The notes below the pieces were generated by a model that saw only the letters and a list, made by a program, of their open reading frames with translations, made no database searches and had not been told where the DNA came from. From NCBI RefSeq assembly GCF_023053635.1, contig NC_086172.1, forward strand, positions 69,986,681 through 70,050,680: DNA of 64,000 bases. The letters are read 5' to 3'. Below are positions 46,401-55,880 of this stretch, in pieces; positions within the stretch are counted from its first letter, which is position 1; the number at the start of each line of letters is the position of its first letter. The position numbers and the translations under genes are program-made. Origin of the DNA: Elgaria multicarinata webbii. Lineage: Eukaryota > Chordata > Lepidosauria > Squamata > Anguidae.

Positions 46401-49400
46401 CCCCGCTGCTTTATGGTTTTCTCACATCCACTACTAGAGCCAGGCAGGAAGAATCTTAAAGCAGCAGAGCATGGTAATACAGAGAAAGGGTGCAAATTTT
46501 GCTCCCATTATTTGCCTACTTTAAAAATTAATCCTCCCACTCCCCCTTTATAACTGAACCGGTGCGTGCATGTTTACTAAACGTGTGCATATCTGGTTTG
46601 GCCCTCAGTGCGGCGATTTCTCAGTTTCTTACATGTCATTTCACTCTATATTGTCTGCTACCCCACACAACCCAGTCATGTGAATGCATCTCTCAGTAAA
46701 TCTATTATTTATATTGGGCGATAGGATAATATTACTTTAACTGCACAATTGCTTGATATCAGAAGGAAAGCAGTTGCCAGGTCAAATCCTCCTCCCTGAA
46801 AATTCCCAGGTATTTGTCCCAGCCAAGGGCAGGGATGGCTCAAGACCTTTTACTTCTCCAAGAGTCTGGAGGATCTTCAAGGTAAGTGCAGTAACCCTAG
46901 GACCTCTTGCAGTGTTGCAAAAGCTGTTTAGAGGGGAAGCTCTCACAAGGCAGGTAAATGCATGCAGTACAAGAACTCCACCTCTGCAACATCCCCATAT
47001 TTCTTGAATCCCAGGCTGCACCACTAAAATAAACCTTGAGATGCTTCTTCAGTCAGGCCAACCCTGGCCAGGAATGATCCCCCAGACACCGTTGCTGCCA
47101 TTTACACCTTGCCTTCTCCTAGCAGCAGAACCAAGAAGCAGCAAGGATCAGTTCCTACATTTAATGGAGGCAAATACAGAGTCAAATCACCACAACTGCC
47201 TGCCAAGAGAATGTTCTCAAACTTCATCAATACGTTTAACAAAAAGAAACTTCTCAGTTTTACCTACTCATTAAAATCTCTTTCCTATTAGTTATTAGAT
47301 TCTCAAAATCTGCTCTCTCCTCTGCATCCTCTCTCTTTCTTTTACTCTTTTCTTTCTTCTTTGTTGAGGTTCCAGGGGAGGGGGGAGATATTCTTTTGTC
47401 TCTCTGGTTTCCCCCACCCTGCAACCATAATTATAGGGCTTTGTAGACACAATGGTTGCTGAAACAAGTCCAGATTATTTAATTTGGCTGTTATTGTATT
47501 TAACCACCCAGGAGTTGGATTTCAATAGAGTAAAATCTTTTCTGCGGAGTGCCCTTGCAAGTGAACTCAACCACAAATGGTTCCAGAGTGAAAGTATGAC
47601 CAGAAGAACTGCCTTGGTCCCAGGATCTACCATTTAAAATTCTTTTGGTGGTGCCTCTCCAACTGTGTGTCTACATAATTTAGTTGTGCTTTCCAGCTAC
47701 TTTTTCCACCTATTGCTCAGTATAAGGCATTTTCTTTAGGATATAAAACTATCCTACAAAGTATTTTTTTAAAAAAGTAATGAAGTTTATCTTTTATTGT
47801 TCCCTACATTCCAGAAACTCAAGAAACTGGAATGCCTGTGTATTTAAAAATTAATTGCTCCCTTCAGTGCAAGTATGCTTGTCAAGAGCTTGGCACTGCC
47901 AACTTTACATGCTCCCAGTCCAGCAGACCCAGGCAGCATGCTGCCAGAAACAGCAGTGCCTATCTTGTAAGAATAAGTCCATCCACATTATAGTTTCAAA
48001 TATACAATTGAAAGATTTAGGAAGGCAAAACTTCCACAGCTGAACAAGGAGCCATTGACTTGTTGCTCTGAACTTGTTACAAGCTTTTTTATTTTCAAGT
48101 ATTCAACATTCTTCCTACAATATATGTATTCTGCTATTATCATTGGTAATGACAACAAAATAGTAAACAATACAAAATTAAGAGAACAGAAAATTAGAAA
48201 GTGAATGAAGAGCAAAATGAAATGTTAGCTACATTTGGTTTTGACATTTGTGAGGCTTTAAATCTCTAATCAAATTACCACCCTTCGTGGTATTAACCTA
48301 AGTTAACCATCTAGGCCAGAACTGAGCATTTTAAACCACTATTTACATGAGTAGACCAACAAACAAGCCATCTTATACAGGCAGGCCCATATAGTTCCTA
48401 AGCTTGTATTTTGCAACAGCTACTTTGGATACTGCATGTACGAAGACTCATATTCTATCAAGTCTGATGTATTTTCCTTAGGGACTGACTCCCCCCCAAC
48501 CACCTTCACTCTCTTTAAAATTCATCAATAGATGCCAGCACATAAGAGACTAGGTTCAGGAACATTGATAGGGCTAGGTAAAAAGACTTGGACAATGACT
48601 GAATGTAGAAAACGGTTATTTCCTCAGCGGAGAACAGGCTCCCATGAGTGCAGTTAAAAGCAACACAAGCAGCAAAAGGAGATAAATTCCCCCGCTCCCG
48701 AGATAAGCAACATGTAGTTTAATCCAAACTTTTGCCCCTTGCAACTGAATTTTCTTGCCTAATCACTAGGCATGTTTTTTGTTCCAAACAGCTCTTTCCT
48801 AAAGGCTCAGCAAAATGAATTTTCTAGAGTCAAAAAAGCTATATACAGACTGGGTTCAGACAACATAATAACCAACAGTGGTTTAAACAGTTGACATAAC
48901 CCACCATGGCTTATTGTGTTGTGTGGTGGGAGATTTTTAACCACCAATTGATTATTTGGCCGAATTAACCAACGCAAACAACTAACATGTTGTGTGCAGG
49001 GCACTGTTGGTTATTTCCTCAGCCACCATTGGTTATATCGTCAGTCACAGATTGGCAAGGCAAAAGCAGTCAAGGCGGGAACTGCCATTCTAGTCAGCCG
49101 GCAGGTTATATTTTCGGCAGTGATGGCTGATGGCATACTAGCGGGAGGACTAAGTGGGGGAGAAAGGGTGGGGGATAAGTGAATCAACTCAGCGTGGACT
49201 AAGTCAACTCAATGCTGATCCTAATCCACATCACGATTGATTATTATCATGTTGTGTGTGGGGGGGTACCTGATTATTATTCCACTGTTGACTATTGTGT
49301 TGGTCCCTTGGTAAGGAGAATATAGGGTTATTTTGTTTTTTAAATGATTTAAAATACATTTCCTGGAGTTTAAAAAGGGTTAAGGAAAAACATAACATGG

Positions 49401-52400
49401 TATGTGTAGTGGGGAGTAAGATGTGCACTGTGGGGTAGACACTTCAACCTTCTGCAAGCCGTCCTTGGCCTATAGAAAAAGCCAAGAACAGTTTAAATAA
49501 ATAAAATTCAAAACTCTTCTGGAAAAGAAACATTTTTTTAAAGTATAAAAGAAAACTTAAGTTGGGCCAACCCCAACATTTTAAATGAAAGCCTACCATC
49601 AACCTTCTCAAAATGGCACAAGAACATTTCATCTCCAATTTGCAAACTTCAGCAAGGGCAGGGAGTAAGGGCTCATCTACACCAAGCAGGATATTCCACT
49701 ATGAAAGTGGTATAAAAGCGGTATATAAAAGGCAAGATCTACAGTACTGCTTCATAGTAGTACTGAAGTGCTCTGACAACTGTTAGGGCCCATGACACAT
49801 CTACACCAAGCAGGATATTCCACTATGAAAGTGGTATATGGGCCCCAACAGTTGTCAGTGCACTTCAATATTGCTATAAAGCAGTAATGTGGCTCCTGCC
49901 TTTTATATACCACTTTCATAGTGGAATATCCTGCTTGGTGTAGATGAGCCCTAAGATTGCTTGCTTTTATGGAGTTTACGTTTGTGACCACAGGCTTAAC
50001 TGAGATGCCCCATCATCACATCTCCACTGAAGAAAAGGGGACACACAACTTGACAGTCTTAAAAGAATCAATTTAACTCTAACAGAATGGTTACTTGCAT
50101 GATGATCATGCAGCTGCTCCTCTATAGTGCAATAAGATATTTAAAAAATCAATACATCCCTTAGGTTAAGACAGCCATGGCCCTCCACACTTTTTAATCA
50201 CAATGAAAGATTCACTTTAAAACAGGAACTACAGTTTATGGAGTTATTGAGATATACAAATTCATAGTTCTCCTTCTTTGACATTTGTTTGCTAAACTAT
50301 TCTCCCAGAGCCTGAGCATACTTCAAATTATCTTAGTTTAATCATTGTTTGTGAGAACTTCATTTCCTTAATTACCAAGTCTTTGTTTTCATCAGCTTTT
50401 AAAGCTGAAATACAGTCAGACAGACAGAGACACTGAACAGGATTGTGTGTTTGCTTCTGTTTATGAGGAAGAAGAGCAGTTGGTTGAATAAAACTCAAGG
50501 CTAATCTTCTTACACACTGTGTAATCTTTATAATTCACTAGCCACAAAGTGTGCATGAGGCACAGATGAAAGCCTGTAAAGAGGATATGAGCACACAAAA
50601 GTACCCTCATTTTCCTCATGAAAGGGTGCTTCAATATAACCATGAAAACAGAAACCATCACAAAAACCAGCATATTATCCCATACAGTCAGTAAGTTATA
50701 ACTCCTTTCCACTTCTGCAAAGCCAAGAGAAAAGTCCCACTTTAAAAAAAAAATGGTTTAACATATTTTTATCTGACTTTCCAACCAAAAATTGGCTCCC
50801 AAAGTGGTTCACAGCAATTAAAGCCTGATACAAATAAGTAGAAAGCAATGCAAAATCCTGCTTTGGTTGGGCAGCCTACCTGGGTCTGGGCCCAGGCATG
50901 ATGGAGGAGTGCCCACCCACAACCTTCCCTCCCTCAGCAACCATCATTGCTAGCTACAGGGAGGAAGATTCTGGTGGTTAGGGAGGCAGTACCGCAGAGT
51001 GCTGCTCAAGTGCTGTTGTGGAGTCTTCCTGGGAGTGTTGCAATCCGGCAGGAGGGAGTGTTGCATAGGCCCTGCCTCCCAGGAGATCTATTCTCAATTA
51101 AAGGGAGTGCACTCTATTCCAGAAATGTTATGTAGAATACTCCATGAAATTTATATCAGATTAATGAGTGCTCCTAGTCAGTAGAGTAGTTTCCAAAACA
51201 GCATAAAGGCAGGGGCAGAATAGCTCAGAACTACCAAATGCCAATAAAACCTAAACTATATTCCCAGTATCTCTGGGAAGAATGAGCGTACAGTACCTGT
51301 TTGTTGACATTGATGTTTATGTTGGACTGGGAAGCTAGCATGGGGTTGAGCTCTGCTTCCAGCTGTTTCAGTTTCAGTGATGCATCCTCAACTACTAGAG
51401 GAGGAAAATATATGATATAAATCAACCTATGATTGGACTACAGCTCTGAAAGACATTATCATCTCATTTTCACCACTACTATCAAGTAAGAAAAACAGGA
51501 TGGCACTTAACTGTAACTGCTGTTCTTCCTTATGCCCTTTTTTCAGCCATCTTTACGGCTTTATACCTGCATGAGCCAGAAATCTCTGGAAAGCTTAAAA
51601 TTCTATAGGGATTATAGTCTGTTGCCAGCTAACTCTTGCTGGCAGGTGGGGAAAGACCATAATTCCAATTGAAATTCTAACTTTCCAGAGGTTTCTAGCT
51701 GATGCAGGTGCAATATCCTTACATGTAGCTGCACAGAAGACACGTGGAAGAATCAAAGTGAAGAAAGGCCTTAGGAAAACAGATGCCCTAGCTGATATCT
51801 CTACTTCCCTATCTATAGGTCTCTGCAAAACTACTAACTGCAGAACTTTCAGAAGACCCCAAAATGCAACATTTAAAAATGGATGGGGTGTATTTGGTAT
51901 TTAATGAAAACAAAACCAAGTTCTCTTCTTCTGTTGAAACAGAACAAGTAGTATATGGGGGAGAAGGAGGAGGGATGGCACTACGTTTTTGGACAGAGGA
52001 ACCAGTAGTGTTAGAGAGACTTCTTGGCCCTGCACAGTTCCTGGTCACTCTCAAGAACGTTTCCTAATTTTCAGCTCCTGCCCCCTGCTTCCTCTTTCAT
52101 CCCCCAGTATAAATGGGCACTTTTTAATGCCATAGTTATTTTCCTCTGCTCAATTCCCTGCATCGACTTCAAAACAGCATTTATTTATGTACAAGTCTAC
52201 ATTGTGCTAGAATACATTTATGCAAAGGGCACTCATCCAAGTTTTATTGAGTGCCTATTTTGGGTATCCCCTGGCAACATGTTTCATTTTGTGTGGAGCA
52301 TAAAATACATACATTCTGTTAATGAGCATTCAAGATCATTAGCATAAATAGGCATGAAGCAGTAAATGGCACGTGGTAGTTTCTCTGTGGTGGTGGGCTA

Positions 52401-52854
52401 TCTATATACAGAAAAACTTCTTCCATGGAGCTTTTGGAACATGGCAGCTGTGATGTTCGAATGCCTGTTATCCAGCAAATAACCGGGTATCTGGAATTAG
52501 GGCTTCCAATCAATTGATGGTCACTGGGAAGCCAAAAGTCATGTCAAGAATGCTTTATTCTATGACGTAATATAGGCTGTACAGTCTGCAGAGTGTATCG
52601 GATGCTTTGCGATACCACACACAAGTAACGTTAAAGCTTTTAAATGCCCCAGTAATGACCACACTACAGAGGATTTCCTTACCAACAGGATCTGTCTTCT
52701 CAGAGGGCTGCTCCTTCGTGCCATGAGGAGAGAAAGAAAGCTCTGCCTCTTCCAGAACTTCAGCTGCCCCCCCAGCAGGAGGAAACCCAGCAGTATTGTC
52801 AATACAAGCTTCCAATAATTCGTTGTTCTCCAGTAAGTCAACATTCAGAGGCAT
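31391..52854 (-). CDS. Unrecognised 8-exon gene, at least 273 aa
   Basis: Minus-strand exons 52854-52683, 51394-51297, 44731-44603, 41713-41652, 38144-38054, 34281-34204, 31921-31788 and 31448-31391 join without a phase error and end in TGA. From the ATG at 52854 the product has 273 residues. The start is acidic ([18 protein letters not shown], then a Glu-rich stretch), followed by helix-prone segments [14 protein letters not shown] and [16 protein letters not shown], a [19 protein letters not shown] segment, [20 protein letters not shown], and a Ser/Pro C-terminus ending in KCLLTTEL. No signal peptide, membrane segment, zinc site or enzyme motif is seen; a soluble scaffold or complex subunit is my guess only. 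The first exon here starts with one base before ATG in phase 2, so more coding sequence may lie upstream. I do not recognise the family. Confidence 0.82.
31788..31921 (-). CDS. Unrecognised gene, exon 7
   Basis: 134 nt. Acceptor GTTATCTTTATAG, donor CCAG/GTAAGG. Encodes [20 protein letters not shown], then [20 protein letters not shown] and ETMP. Open in one frame only, and that is the frame required by exon 6. Confidence 0.83.
32353..32582 (+). repeat. MIR-like (CORE-type) SINE
   Basis: Contains TTATCCTCACAACAACTATG, GGTTAGGCTGAGA, ATCACCCAGTGAGCTTCATG and a 3' end GGTCACTACACCATACTGGC, in the MIR order. Best-preserved copy of this type in the window. Confidence 0.7.
33118..33310 (+). repeat. 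Palindromic MITE, CTGTTCAGA family, copy 2
   Basis: Ends GGCCTGTTCAGACAACACAC and ATCTGAACAGGGTC; interior GAGCCATGGTTAGATTGCTA then TTTAAACCATAGTTATGTAG. Same organisation as copies at 2555 and 41392. Confidence 0.8.
34204..34281 (-). CDS. Unrecognised gene, exon 6
   Basis: 78 nt, exactly 26 codons. Acceptor CATTTTGCAG, donor TCGG/GTAAGA. Encodes [20 protein letters not shown] and TEAMPR. The other two frames are closed by stops. Confidence 0.88.
34484..34545 (+). mobile_element. L2 LINE 3' tail
   Basis: GCCCAGGGAGCTTCAGCTAT then TGGGTGGTATAGAAATGCAA and (TAAA)n: the terminal block alone, in sense. It lies just before the next L2 copy. Confidence 0.85.
34561..36035 (+). mobile_element. L2-clade LINE, 5' truncated, RT largely open
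   Basis: From 34576 the frame encodes the palm of an L2-type [38 protein letters not shown] and the catalytic [11 protein letters not shown], then [10 protein letters not shown] and [15 protein letters not shown]. After a nested insertion (35379-35470) the C-terminal part [15 protein letters not shown] to [10 protein letters not shown] continues at 35512-35799. The 3' UTR ends in GAACCGCCCAGAGAGCTTCG, GGCGGTATAAAAATG and (TAAA)n. No stop lies before the insertion, so it is a fairly young copy lacking the endonuclease half. It is in an intron, antisense to the host gene. Confidence 0.9.
35379..35470 (-). mobile_element. L2 tail inserted in reverse into the L2 ORF
   Basis: TTATTTATTTATTTATTACG, then TGCCCAATAGCCGGAGCTCT and CTGGGCGGTTCAC: the complement of the L2 terminal block. 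It splits the RT frame between HITPVLLQ and the LDWLPVQ-like continuation. Short A-A-C-T repeats flank it as a probable target duplication. Confidence 0.88.
36230..36990 (-). mobile_element. LINE-derived repeat, antisense
   Basis: Minus-strand pieces resemble LINE RT tails ([40 protein letters not shown]) out of a single frame, with moderately CpG-rich 3' sequence. It is an L2-related copy of another subfamily, degraded by several frame changes. Confidence 0.6.
37000..38050. other. Intron with a polypyrimidine tract
   Basis: No exon seen. The tract is listed separately. Imperfect repeats of CCCACATGTCGCC occur near 37230-37275. Confidence 0.5.
37555..37740 (+). repeat. C/T-rich low-complexity tract
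   Basis: About 180 bases of almost pure pyrimidine on the plus strand (TCTCCCTC and TTCTCCTCC words); purine-only on the minus strand, with potential for triplex structure. Confidence 0.85.
38054..38144 (-). CDS. Unrecognised gene, exon 5
   Basis: 91 nt. Acceptor TTTTCATCTTCCAG, donor AAAG/GTACAT. Encodes [20 protein letters not shown] and [10 protein letters not shown]. Confidence 0.85.
38145..39960. other. Intron, nothing recognised
   Basis: No framed exon or clear repeat on either strand. Confidence 0.45.
39966..40064 (-). mobile_element. 90-bp SINE-like unit, reverse copy
   Basis: Reads ATTATTATT tail, then ATAGCACCATCAATGTACAT and AGCAAGACTCTGCCG on the plus strand, the complement of the unit at 9271. 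It ends at the same CGGCAG boundary. Confidence 0.85.
40345..40370. repeat. (CA)n microsatellite
   Basis: About 12-13 CA units. Confidence 0.95.
40484..40562 (+). mobile_element. 90-bp SINE-like unit, third copy
   Basis: CGGCAGGGTCTTGCTATTTA, then GTACAGCACCATGTACATTA and an AAATAAATAATAATAA tail. Same start and same end type as the BovB insertion. Confidence 0.85.
40570..41385. other. Intron, nothing recognised
   Basis: No coding exon; no repeat identified with confidence. Confidence 0.45.
41392..41605 (+). repeat. Palindromic MITE, CTGTTCAGA family, copy 3
   Basis: Left GTTGTTCAGACAACACGCTA, right GTGTGTCATCTGAACAGGGT; CAATG occurs at both outer edges as a possible target duplication. 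It ends only about 45 bp before exon 4 of the minus-strand gene. Confidence 0.8.
41652..41713 (-). CDS. Unrecognised gene, exon 4
   Basis: 62 nt. Acceptor CTGCTTTCTTTCAG, donor CCAG/GTATGG. Encodes [20 protein letters not shown] and two bases of Arg. Confidence 0.83.
41852..42262. repeat. Large palindromic MITE (about 410 bp)
   Basis: Outer ends CTGGTTTGCACATAAT and the complement of ATGCGAACTGG. Inside, CATTGCATCAGCTTTCATAA pairs with TTATGAAAGCTGATGCAAAA, and GGACAAACAACTCAGAGTTT pairs with AAACTCTGGGTTGTTTGTCC. This gives a hairpin with arms of about 190 bp. Confidence 0.75.
42628..43440 (+). mobile_element. CR1 LINE 3' half with open frame
   Basis: Frame 42634-43359 (241 codons) encodes the C-terminal CR1 RT region: [73 protein letters not shown] and FKRQLDNHL. 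The CR1 3' UTR follows with GAGTTGGACTCGATGGCCTT, CCTTCCAACTCTGCTATTCT and the terminal ATGATTCTGTG. There are no stops, so it is a relatively young, 5' truncated copy. It is intronic and antisense to the host gene. Confidence 0.93.
43738..43865 (-). mobile_element. L2-like LINE tail, antisense, diverged
   Basis: TTTATTTATTTTAAAGTATT and CCTGAGTGGCTTACATTCAA resemble the variant terminal block at 21236 and 50750. Confidence 0.5.
43868..44600. other. Intron, G-rich runs
   Basis: Two poly-G runs near 43893-43906 and 44056-44069. No exon or clear repeat otherwise. Confidence 0.5.
44603..44731 (-). CDS. Unrecognised gene, exon 3
   Basis: 129 nt, phase 0 on both sides. Acceptor TTTTCTCCCTAG, donor CAAG/GTAAGT. 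Encodes [20 protein letters not shown] and [20 protein letters not shown]. High GC3 against AT-rich introns supports real coding. Confidence 0.9.
45046..45745 (+). mobile_element. L2-clade LINE 3' end
   Basis: Encodes the RT C-terminus ([47 protein letters not shown]) over two frames, then [10 protein letters not shown] and FWQAYPVKF, and the tail GAACCGCCCAAGGAGCTTCG with AATAATAATAAT. It is a different subfamily from the copy at 34561 and shows at least one frame change and an internal stop. Confidence 0.88.
45750..48845. other. Intron, little recognised
   Basis: Contains (GTC)n/(ATC)n near 45790-45810 and a donor-like CTTCAAG/GTAAGTGC near 46879 with no convincing exon. No element identified with confidence. 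Confidence 0.45.
48851..49300. repeat. Palindromic repeat cluster, CAGACAACATAATAACC family
   Basis: GTTCAGACAACATAATAACC on the left pairs with the complement of GTTGACTATTGTGTTGGTCC on the right. Several ACATGTTGTGTGCAGGGC and ATCATGTTGTGTGTGGGGGG-like words lie inside. It seems to be a MITE related to the CTGTTCAGA family with internal rearrangement; boundaries approximate. Confidence 0.55.
49666..49954. mobile_element. Harbinger-like foldback MITE, 46-bp perfect ends
   Basis: The element at 49669-49951 begins GGGCTCATCTACACCAAGCA and ends with the exact reverse complement; the ends match for 46 bp without a mismatch. TAA directly flanks both sides (49666-49668 and 49952-49954), a 3-bp target duplication of PIF/Harbinger type. 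Two arms of about 110-120 bp fold back. The loop (about 49791-49842) holds a third copy of the terminal sequence (CATCTACACCAAGCAGGATA onwards) in left-end orientation. No transposase. The lack of divergence between ends points to a young copy or conversion between arms. Confidence 0.88.
49960..50745. other. Intron, nothing recognised
   Basis: No framed exon or repeat. Confidence 0.45.
50750..50845 (-). mobile_element. L2-like LINE tail, antisense, diverged
   Basis: TTTTTATCTGACTTTCCAAC and TCCCAAAGTGGTTCACAGCA: variant terminal block in antisense. Confidence 0.45.
51297..51394 (-). CDS. Unrecognised gene, exon 2
   Basis: 98 nt. Acceptor TCCTCTAG, donor ACAG/GTACTG. G+TA makes Val58; then [20 protein letters not shown] and [10 protein letters not shown]. 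Probable amphipathic helix. Confidence 0.85.
51400..52680 (-). other. Intron 1-2 of the unrecognised gene
   Basis: No other exon. Imperfect inverted segments at 51595-51710 (TTCTATAGGGATTATAGTCT / AATTGAAATTCTAACTTTCC) suggest an old palindromic repeat. Confidence 0.4.
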
Positions 52855-52855
52855 A
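52683..52855 (-). CDS. Unrecognised gene, exon 1 in window
   Basis: 173 nt. Acceptor CCTGTCCTGTGTAG, donor GTTG/GTAAGG. Encodes [16 protein letters not shown], then an Ala/Gly/Glu stretch and [10 protein letters not shown]. One base precedes the ATG, so the Met may be internal. Confidence 0.8.
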
Positions 52856-52859
52856 CTAC

Positions 52860-53635
52860 ACAGGACAGGCAAACGAAACAAAGTTTCAGACATAAATTCA
52901 AAGCAACTCTGTACACCGTGGAAATGCAGTGGTACATATGCTCCTACCCAACTTTTTAAAGGAATATTACATGTGTATGGATTGGGCTTGGGTGACTATT
53001 TACAAATCACAGAGGTGTTTTTTGTTTGCCATGGATACACAGTTGCTTCCCGTAGTAAAATGCAAAAGTGGGAATGACAGATACACATCTTTACACACCC
53101 ATGTACGCAAATGGGGGACAATGTCATGATCAGGGCTCCCAAACATGTGTAAATGGGCATTTAAGAGCGATGTCAGTCTTCCACATTTTGCATTGCTGCC
53201 GTGGAAAACACCAACATAATCAGGGAAAACAAAACTGCAGCATAGAGCACAGAGCCACTCCGAGAGCCAGATTTCTCTCTCTCTCTCTCTTTTTCTTGTT
53301 GGCCGTCTGCAGGATCTGGTCCCATTAGAAAACATTGTGTGTGGACAAGGGAATTTGTAAAGTTCCACTGAAGCGCCTAACAAATTTATCAAAAAGTTAA
53401 TGTACAGCTCTCTGTGTAAGAAATAATTCTGCTCACCCTGTCTTCAAACATGTAATTGTTGAACATTACAGAGGGTCAAGGAGATGCACATGGAAATATT
53501 TGGAAGAGCTCACTTCAACGAGCTCGCAATTGTGGGGGACAGGAAGAGGGAACTTTCAGCAACCCAGATGATAGTGGGGACCAGAGAGAAGAAACAGGAT
53601 TAAGGCTGAAACACAAAGGATTTTAAGTAAGCCTC
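52860..53635. other. No exon seen
   Basis: A donor-like site (GACAGG/GTGAGC on the minus strand near 53440) has no convincing exon. A (CT)n run lies at about 53273-53292. Confidence 0.45.
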
Positions 53636-53639
53636 TGTG

Positions 53640-53835
53640 TGATTATTCATCACATCTGCATCCCAGCCTTCCTCCAAAGCAAGTTAACAGAGAACATCCT
53701 CCCGTCCCCAATTTTATCCTCATAACAGTAGGGTTATCCAGACAGAGAGTGAGCAGCCTAAGGTCATTTTGTGTTTCATTGTTGAAGACTCCCTTGTGCA
53801 AGTCTGGCATTCCATCCAGTACACCACCTTGCTGG
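53640..53835 (+). repeat. MIR-like SINE, old copy
   Basis: TTATCCTCATAACAGTAGGG, GAGTGAGCAGCCTAAGGTCA and a 3' part CATTCCATCCAGTACACCAC follow the layout of the copy at 32353. Confidence 0.5.
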
Positions 53836-53919
53836 TGAAAGTCACTTGTTAGAAAGGACCCAAGACCTCTGGGTTCAAGTTTCTATTTCTCCTTTCACAG
53901 ACACATGCCTTAGGAAAGT

Positions 53920-54225
53920 CTCGGTTCACACCATCATGCCAGGGGAAATAAACCACAGCGGCTTAGAATAATTACCTCAGCAGTGCAGCTTGCCGTGTTG
54001 TGCAAAGCTGGCCAGGGTGACTTGTTAGAACACATGGGCTGTTGTAAGGTTCTGGGTGGCATGTTACCCATGGCAACAAGCTGCCCTCGCCGAGTTTGCA
54101 AGACACAAGCTGCACTGCCAAGGGTAATTATGCAAACCTTTCCAGCATATGCAGAGTGGTTAACAACCCACCATGGCTTATTAACCACCCTGCAATTGTG
54201 TGAACTAGGTCACTGTCCAGTTCAA
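53920..54225. repeat. Palindromic MITE (about 300 bp)
   Basis: GGTTCACACCATCATGCC on the left; AATTACCTCAGCAGTGCAGC pairs with GCTGCACTGCCAAGGGTAAT on the right, and AGGGTGACTTGTTAGAACAC pairs with the complement of the CAACAAGCTGCCCT block. It continues to CAATTGTGTGAACTAGGTC. Almost the whole element is one foldback. Confidence 0.7.
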
Positions 54226-54357
54226 ACTATCAAAAGAAGACACCATGGCTTCTTTTCCTGCCCATGCTGCCTGTGCGCTCACCATTTGTCCAATTACCCG
54301 TGATGCGGCATGGTTATCGTGTCATCCGAACCTGGAGGATTGCACAGCAGGGTGACT

Positions 54358-54411
54358 TCTAAACCACCCCACAACCCATGGCTAGTTGCACAGGTTGTGA
54401 GGTGGTTTAGA
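54358..54411. repeat. Short perfect-type hairpin
   Basis: Stem TCTAAACCACCCCACAACC pairs with GGTTGTGAGGTGGTTTAGA across a 16-nt loop. One mismatch at most. Probably the core of another MITE bordering the palindrome at 53920. Confidence 0.75.
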
Positions 54412-54449
54412 AACCACCCCCACCATGTTCTGATGACATGCTAACCCAC

Positions 54450-55665
54450 ACCACATCACCAGCAATTACGCAAATGGTGGGCAAGGTGTTCTGGGACAGA
54501 ATCCAAGGGGGCTTCTCTTCCCCTGTTGATCGTGCAAACCCAGTAACTGACTCTCAGCCCCAGCCCATATCTTAAAAAGAAGCATGCAGTGGCTCCATTG
54601 CTGCTGCCATTACCATATGGGGGAAAGAATATATGAGTCATGGTGTCTATGCTGACATCTGGTCCTCCAGAAGCCCCGTTCATGAGATATTTGAGAGATT
54701 TTGGTCTCCCAAAAGAGGCATCTATGCAGATATTGCAGCTTATACATTACTTCCTTCAAGAAGCAACAGCCATTTTGCATGGGGGATTTTAAAACATTTG
54801 AATCAGGGTAGGTTTATAAGCTGGTAACAGATACTCCTCTAGCAATGATACATGGAAGTTTTACAATATGCAGCAAAGGGAAAGAATAGAGAGTGTTTGT
54901 TTAGAGGCAACTGCATCTGCAAAAAAATATCAAACACCCAACACTTGGAAGGCCTCAGAGCCAAGCTGCCAAACGAGAGGTAAGATCATGACAATATTGA
55001 AGCAATACAGCAGAACACATTTTACATTGGATATAATGATTTCATATAAGTACATCTTGTTGCATACTCATTTGCCTGCTGAGACCTCACAAATTGGTTT
55101 CTTCAGGGGAGAATTTGGATTTGCTGGCATAAAACATACACAACCCTGGTTAACACGTCCTAGTCCTCTAAACCTGAAGTAATTCCACTGAAGCCAATGG
55201 AACTAAAACAGAGGAAAGTGAACATATGAATAGGCATCAGTTCTGAGTCACTTGTAAGGGTACAGGCAGAGATATTTCCCAGCCCTGCTACCCAAGATCC
55301 ATTTAACTGGATATGTCAAGGACTGGTACTGAGCCTTCATACCAATCAAAAATGACATTTATATCCATGGCAAAAAATTAAAGTTGTTTGATTCCAGCTT
55401 GTTTGATTCCAGGCCAATCTCCTGCCTGAACTAACCTTTCACAGAGTTCTCAGCCACTTTTCCACAACAGTGCTTAAAAATTTAATAATATGTTTCTTCT
55501 GAAAACCTGTAATACAGTTTAAGTTTTATACACAGGCCTATGGGGCCAATTACACAACTTACCACAACTCAGCAAAAAGGGAGCAACTTTGGCACCCCAC
55601 TAAGATCTCCCTTACATACAGATGTGCATGTCTGTAAAAGATTCATTCATTCAACTCTAGGTAGA
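54450..55665. other. No gene, one weak candidate exon
   Basis: Holds the candidate plus-strand exon listed at 54905. No recognisable element otherwise. Confidence 0.4.
54905..54979 (+). other. Candidate plus-strand exon (weak)
   Basis: 75 nt between acceptor GTGTTTGTTTAG and donor GAGAG/GTAAGA, open in one frame (ATASAKKYQTPNTWKASEPS). Opposite strand to the unrecognised gene. No partner exon proven; could be chance. Confidence 0.2.
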
Positions 55666-55669
55666 ATGG

Positions 55670-55880
55670 GATATCTCAGCAAAGATATGATCCCAATCCC
55701 ATCTTTGCCAGGATAATGGGAGTGCCAGTTTCTGGAGAACATGAGTAGGAGGGTGCTATTTGAACCCATGCCTTCCTTGTGGGTTTCTCATAGGCATTGG
55801 ACTGGCAACTGTGAGAATGGAATGGTGGACTAAATGGGCCTTTGGTTTGATCCAGCGCAGCTCTTTATGTTCTTAAAGAA
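55670..55880 (+). repeat. LINE/SINE fragment, GATCCAGCR type
   Basis: TTCTCATAGGCATTGGACTG, GAATGGTGGACTAAATGGGC and TTTGATCCAGCGCAGCTCTT with TATGTTCTTA: the same 3' phrase as at 22035, more diverged. Confidence 0.55.

Noticed and set aside
46753-47007. 84-codon plus-strand frame with a strong internal donor near 46879
   Set aside because: No acceptor at a fitting distance and no recognisable protein features.
53000-53392. 130-codon minus-strand frame
   Set aside because: It contains a (CT)n run and no domain; no acceptor/donor pair in phase.
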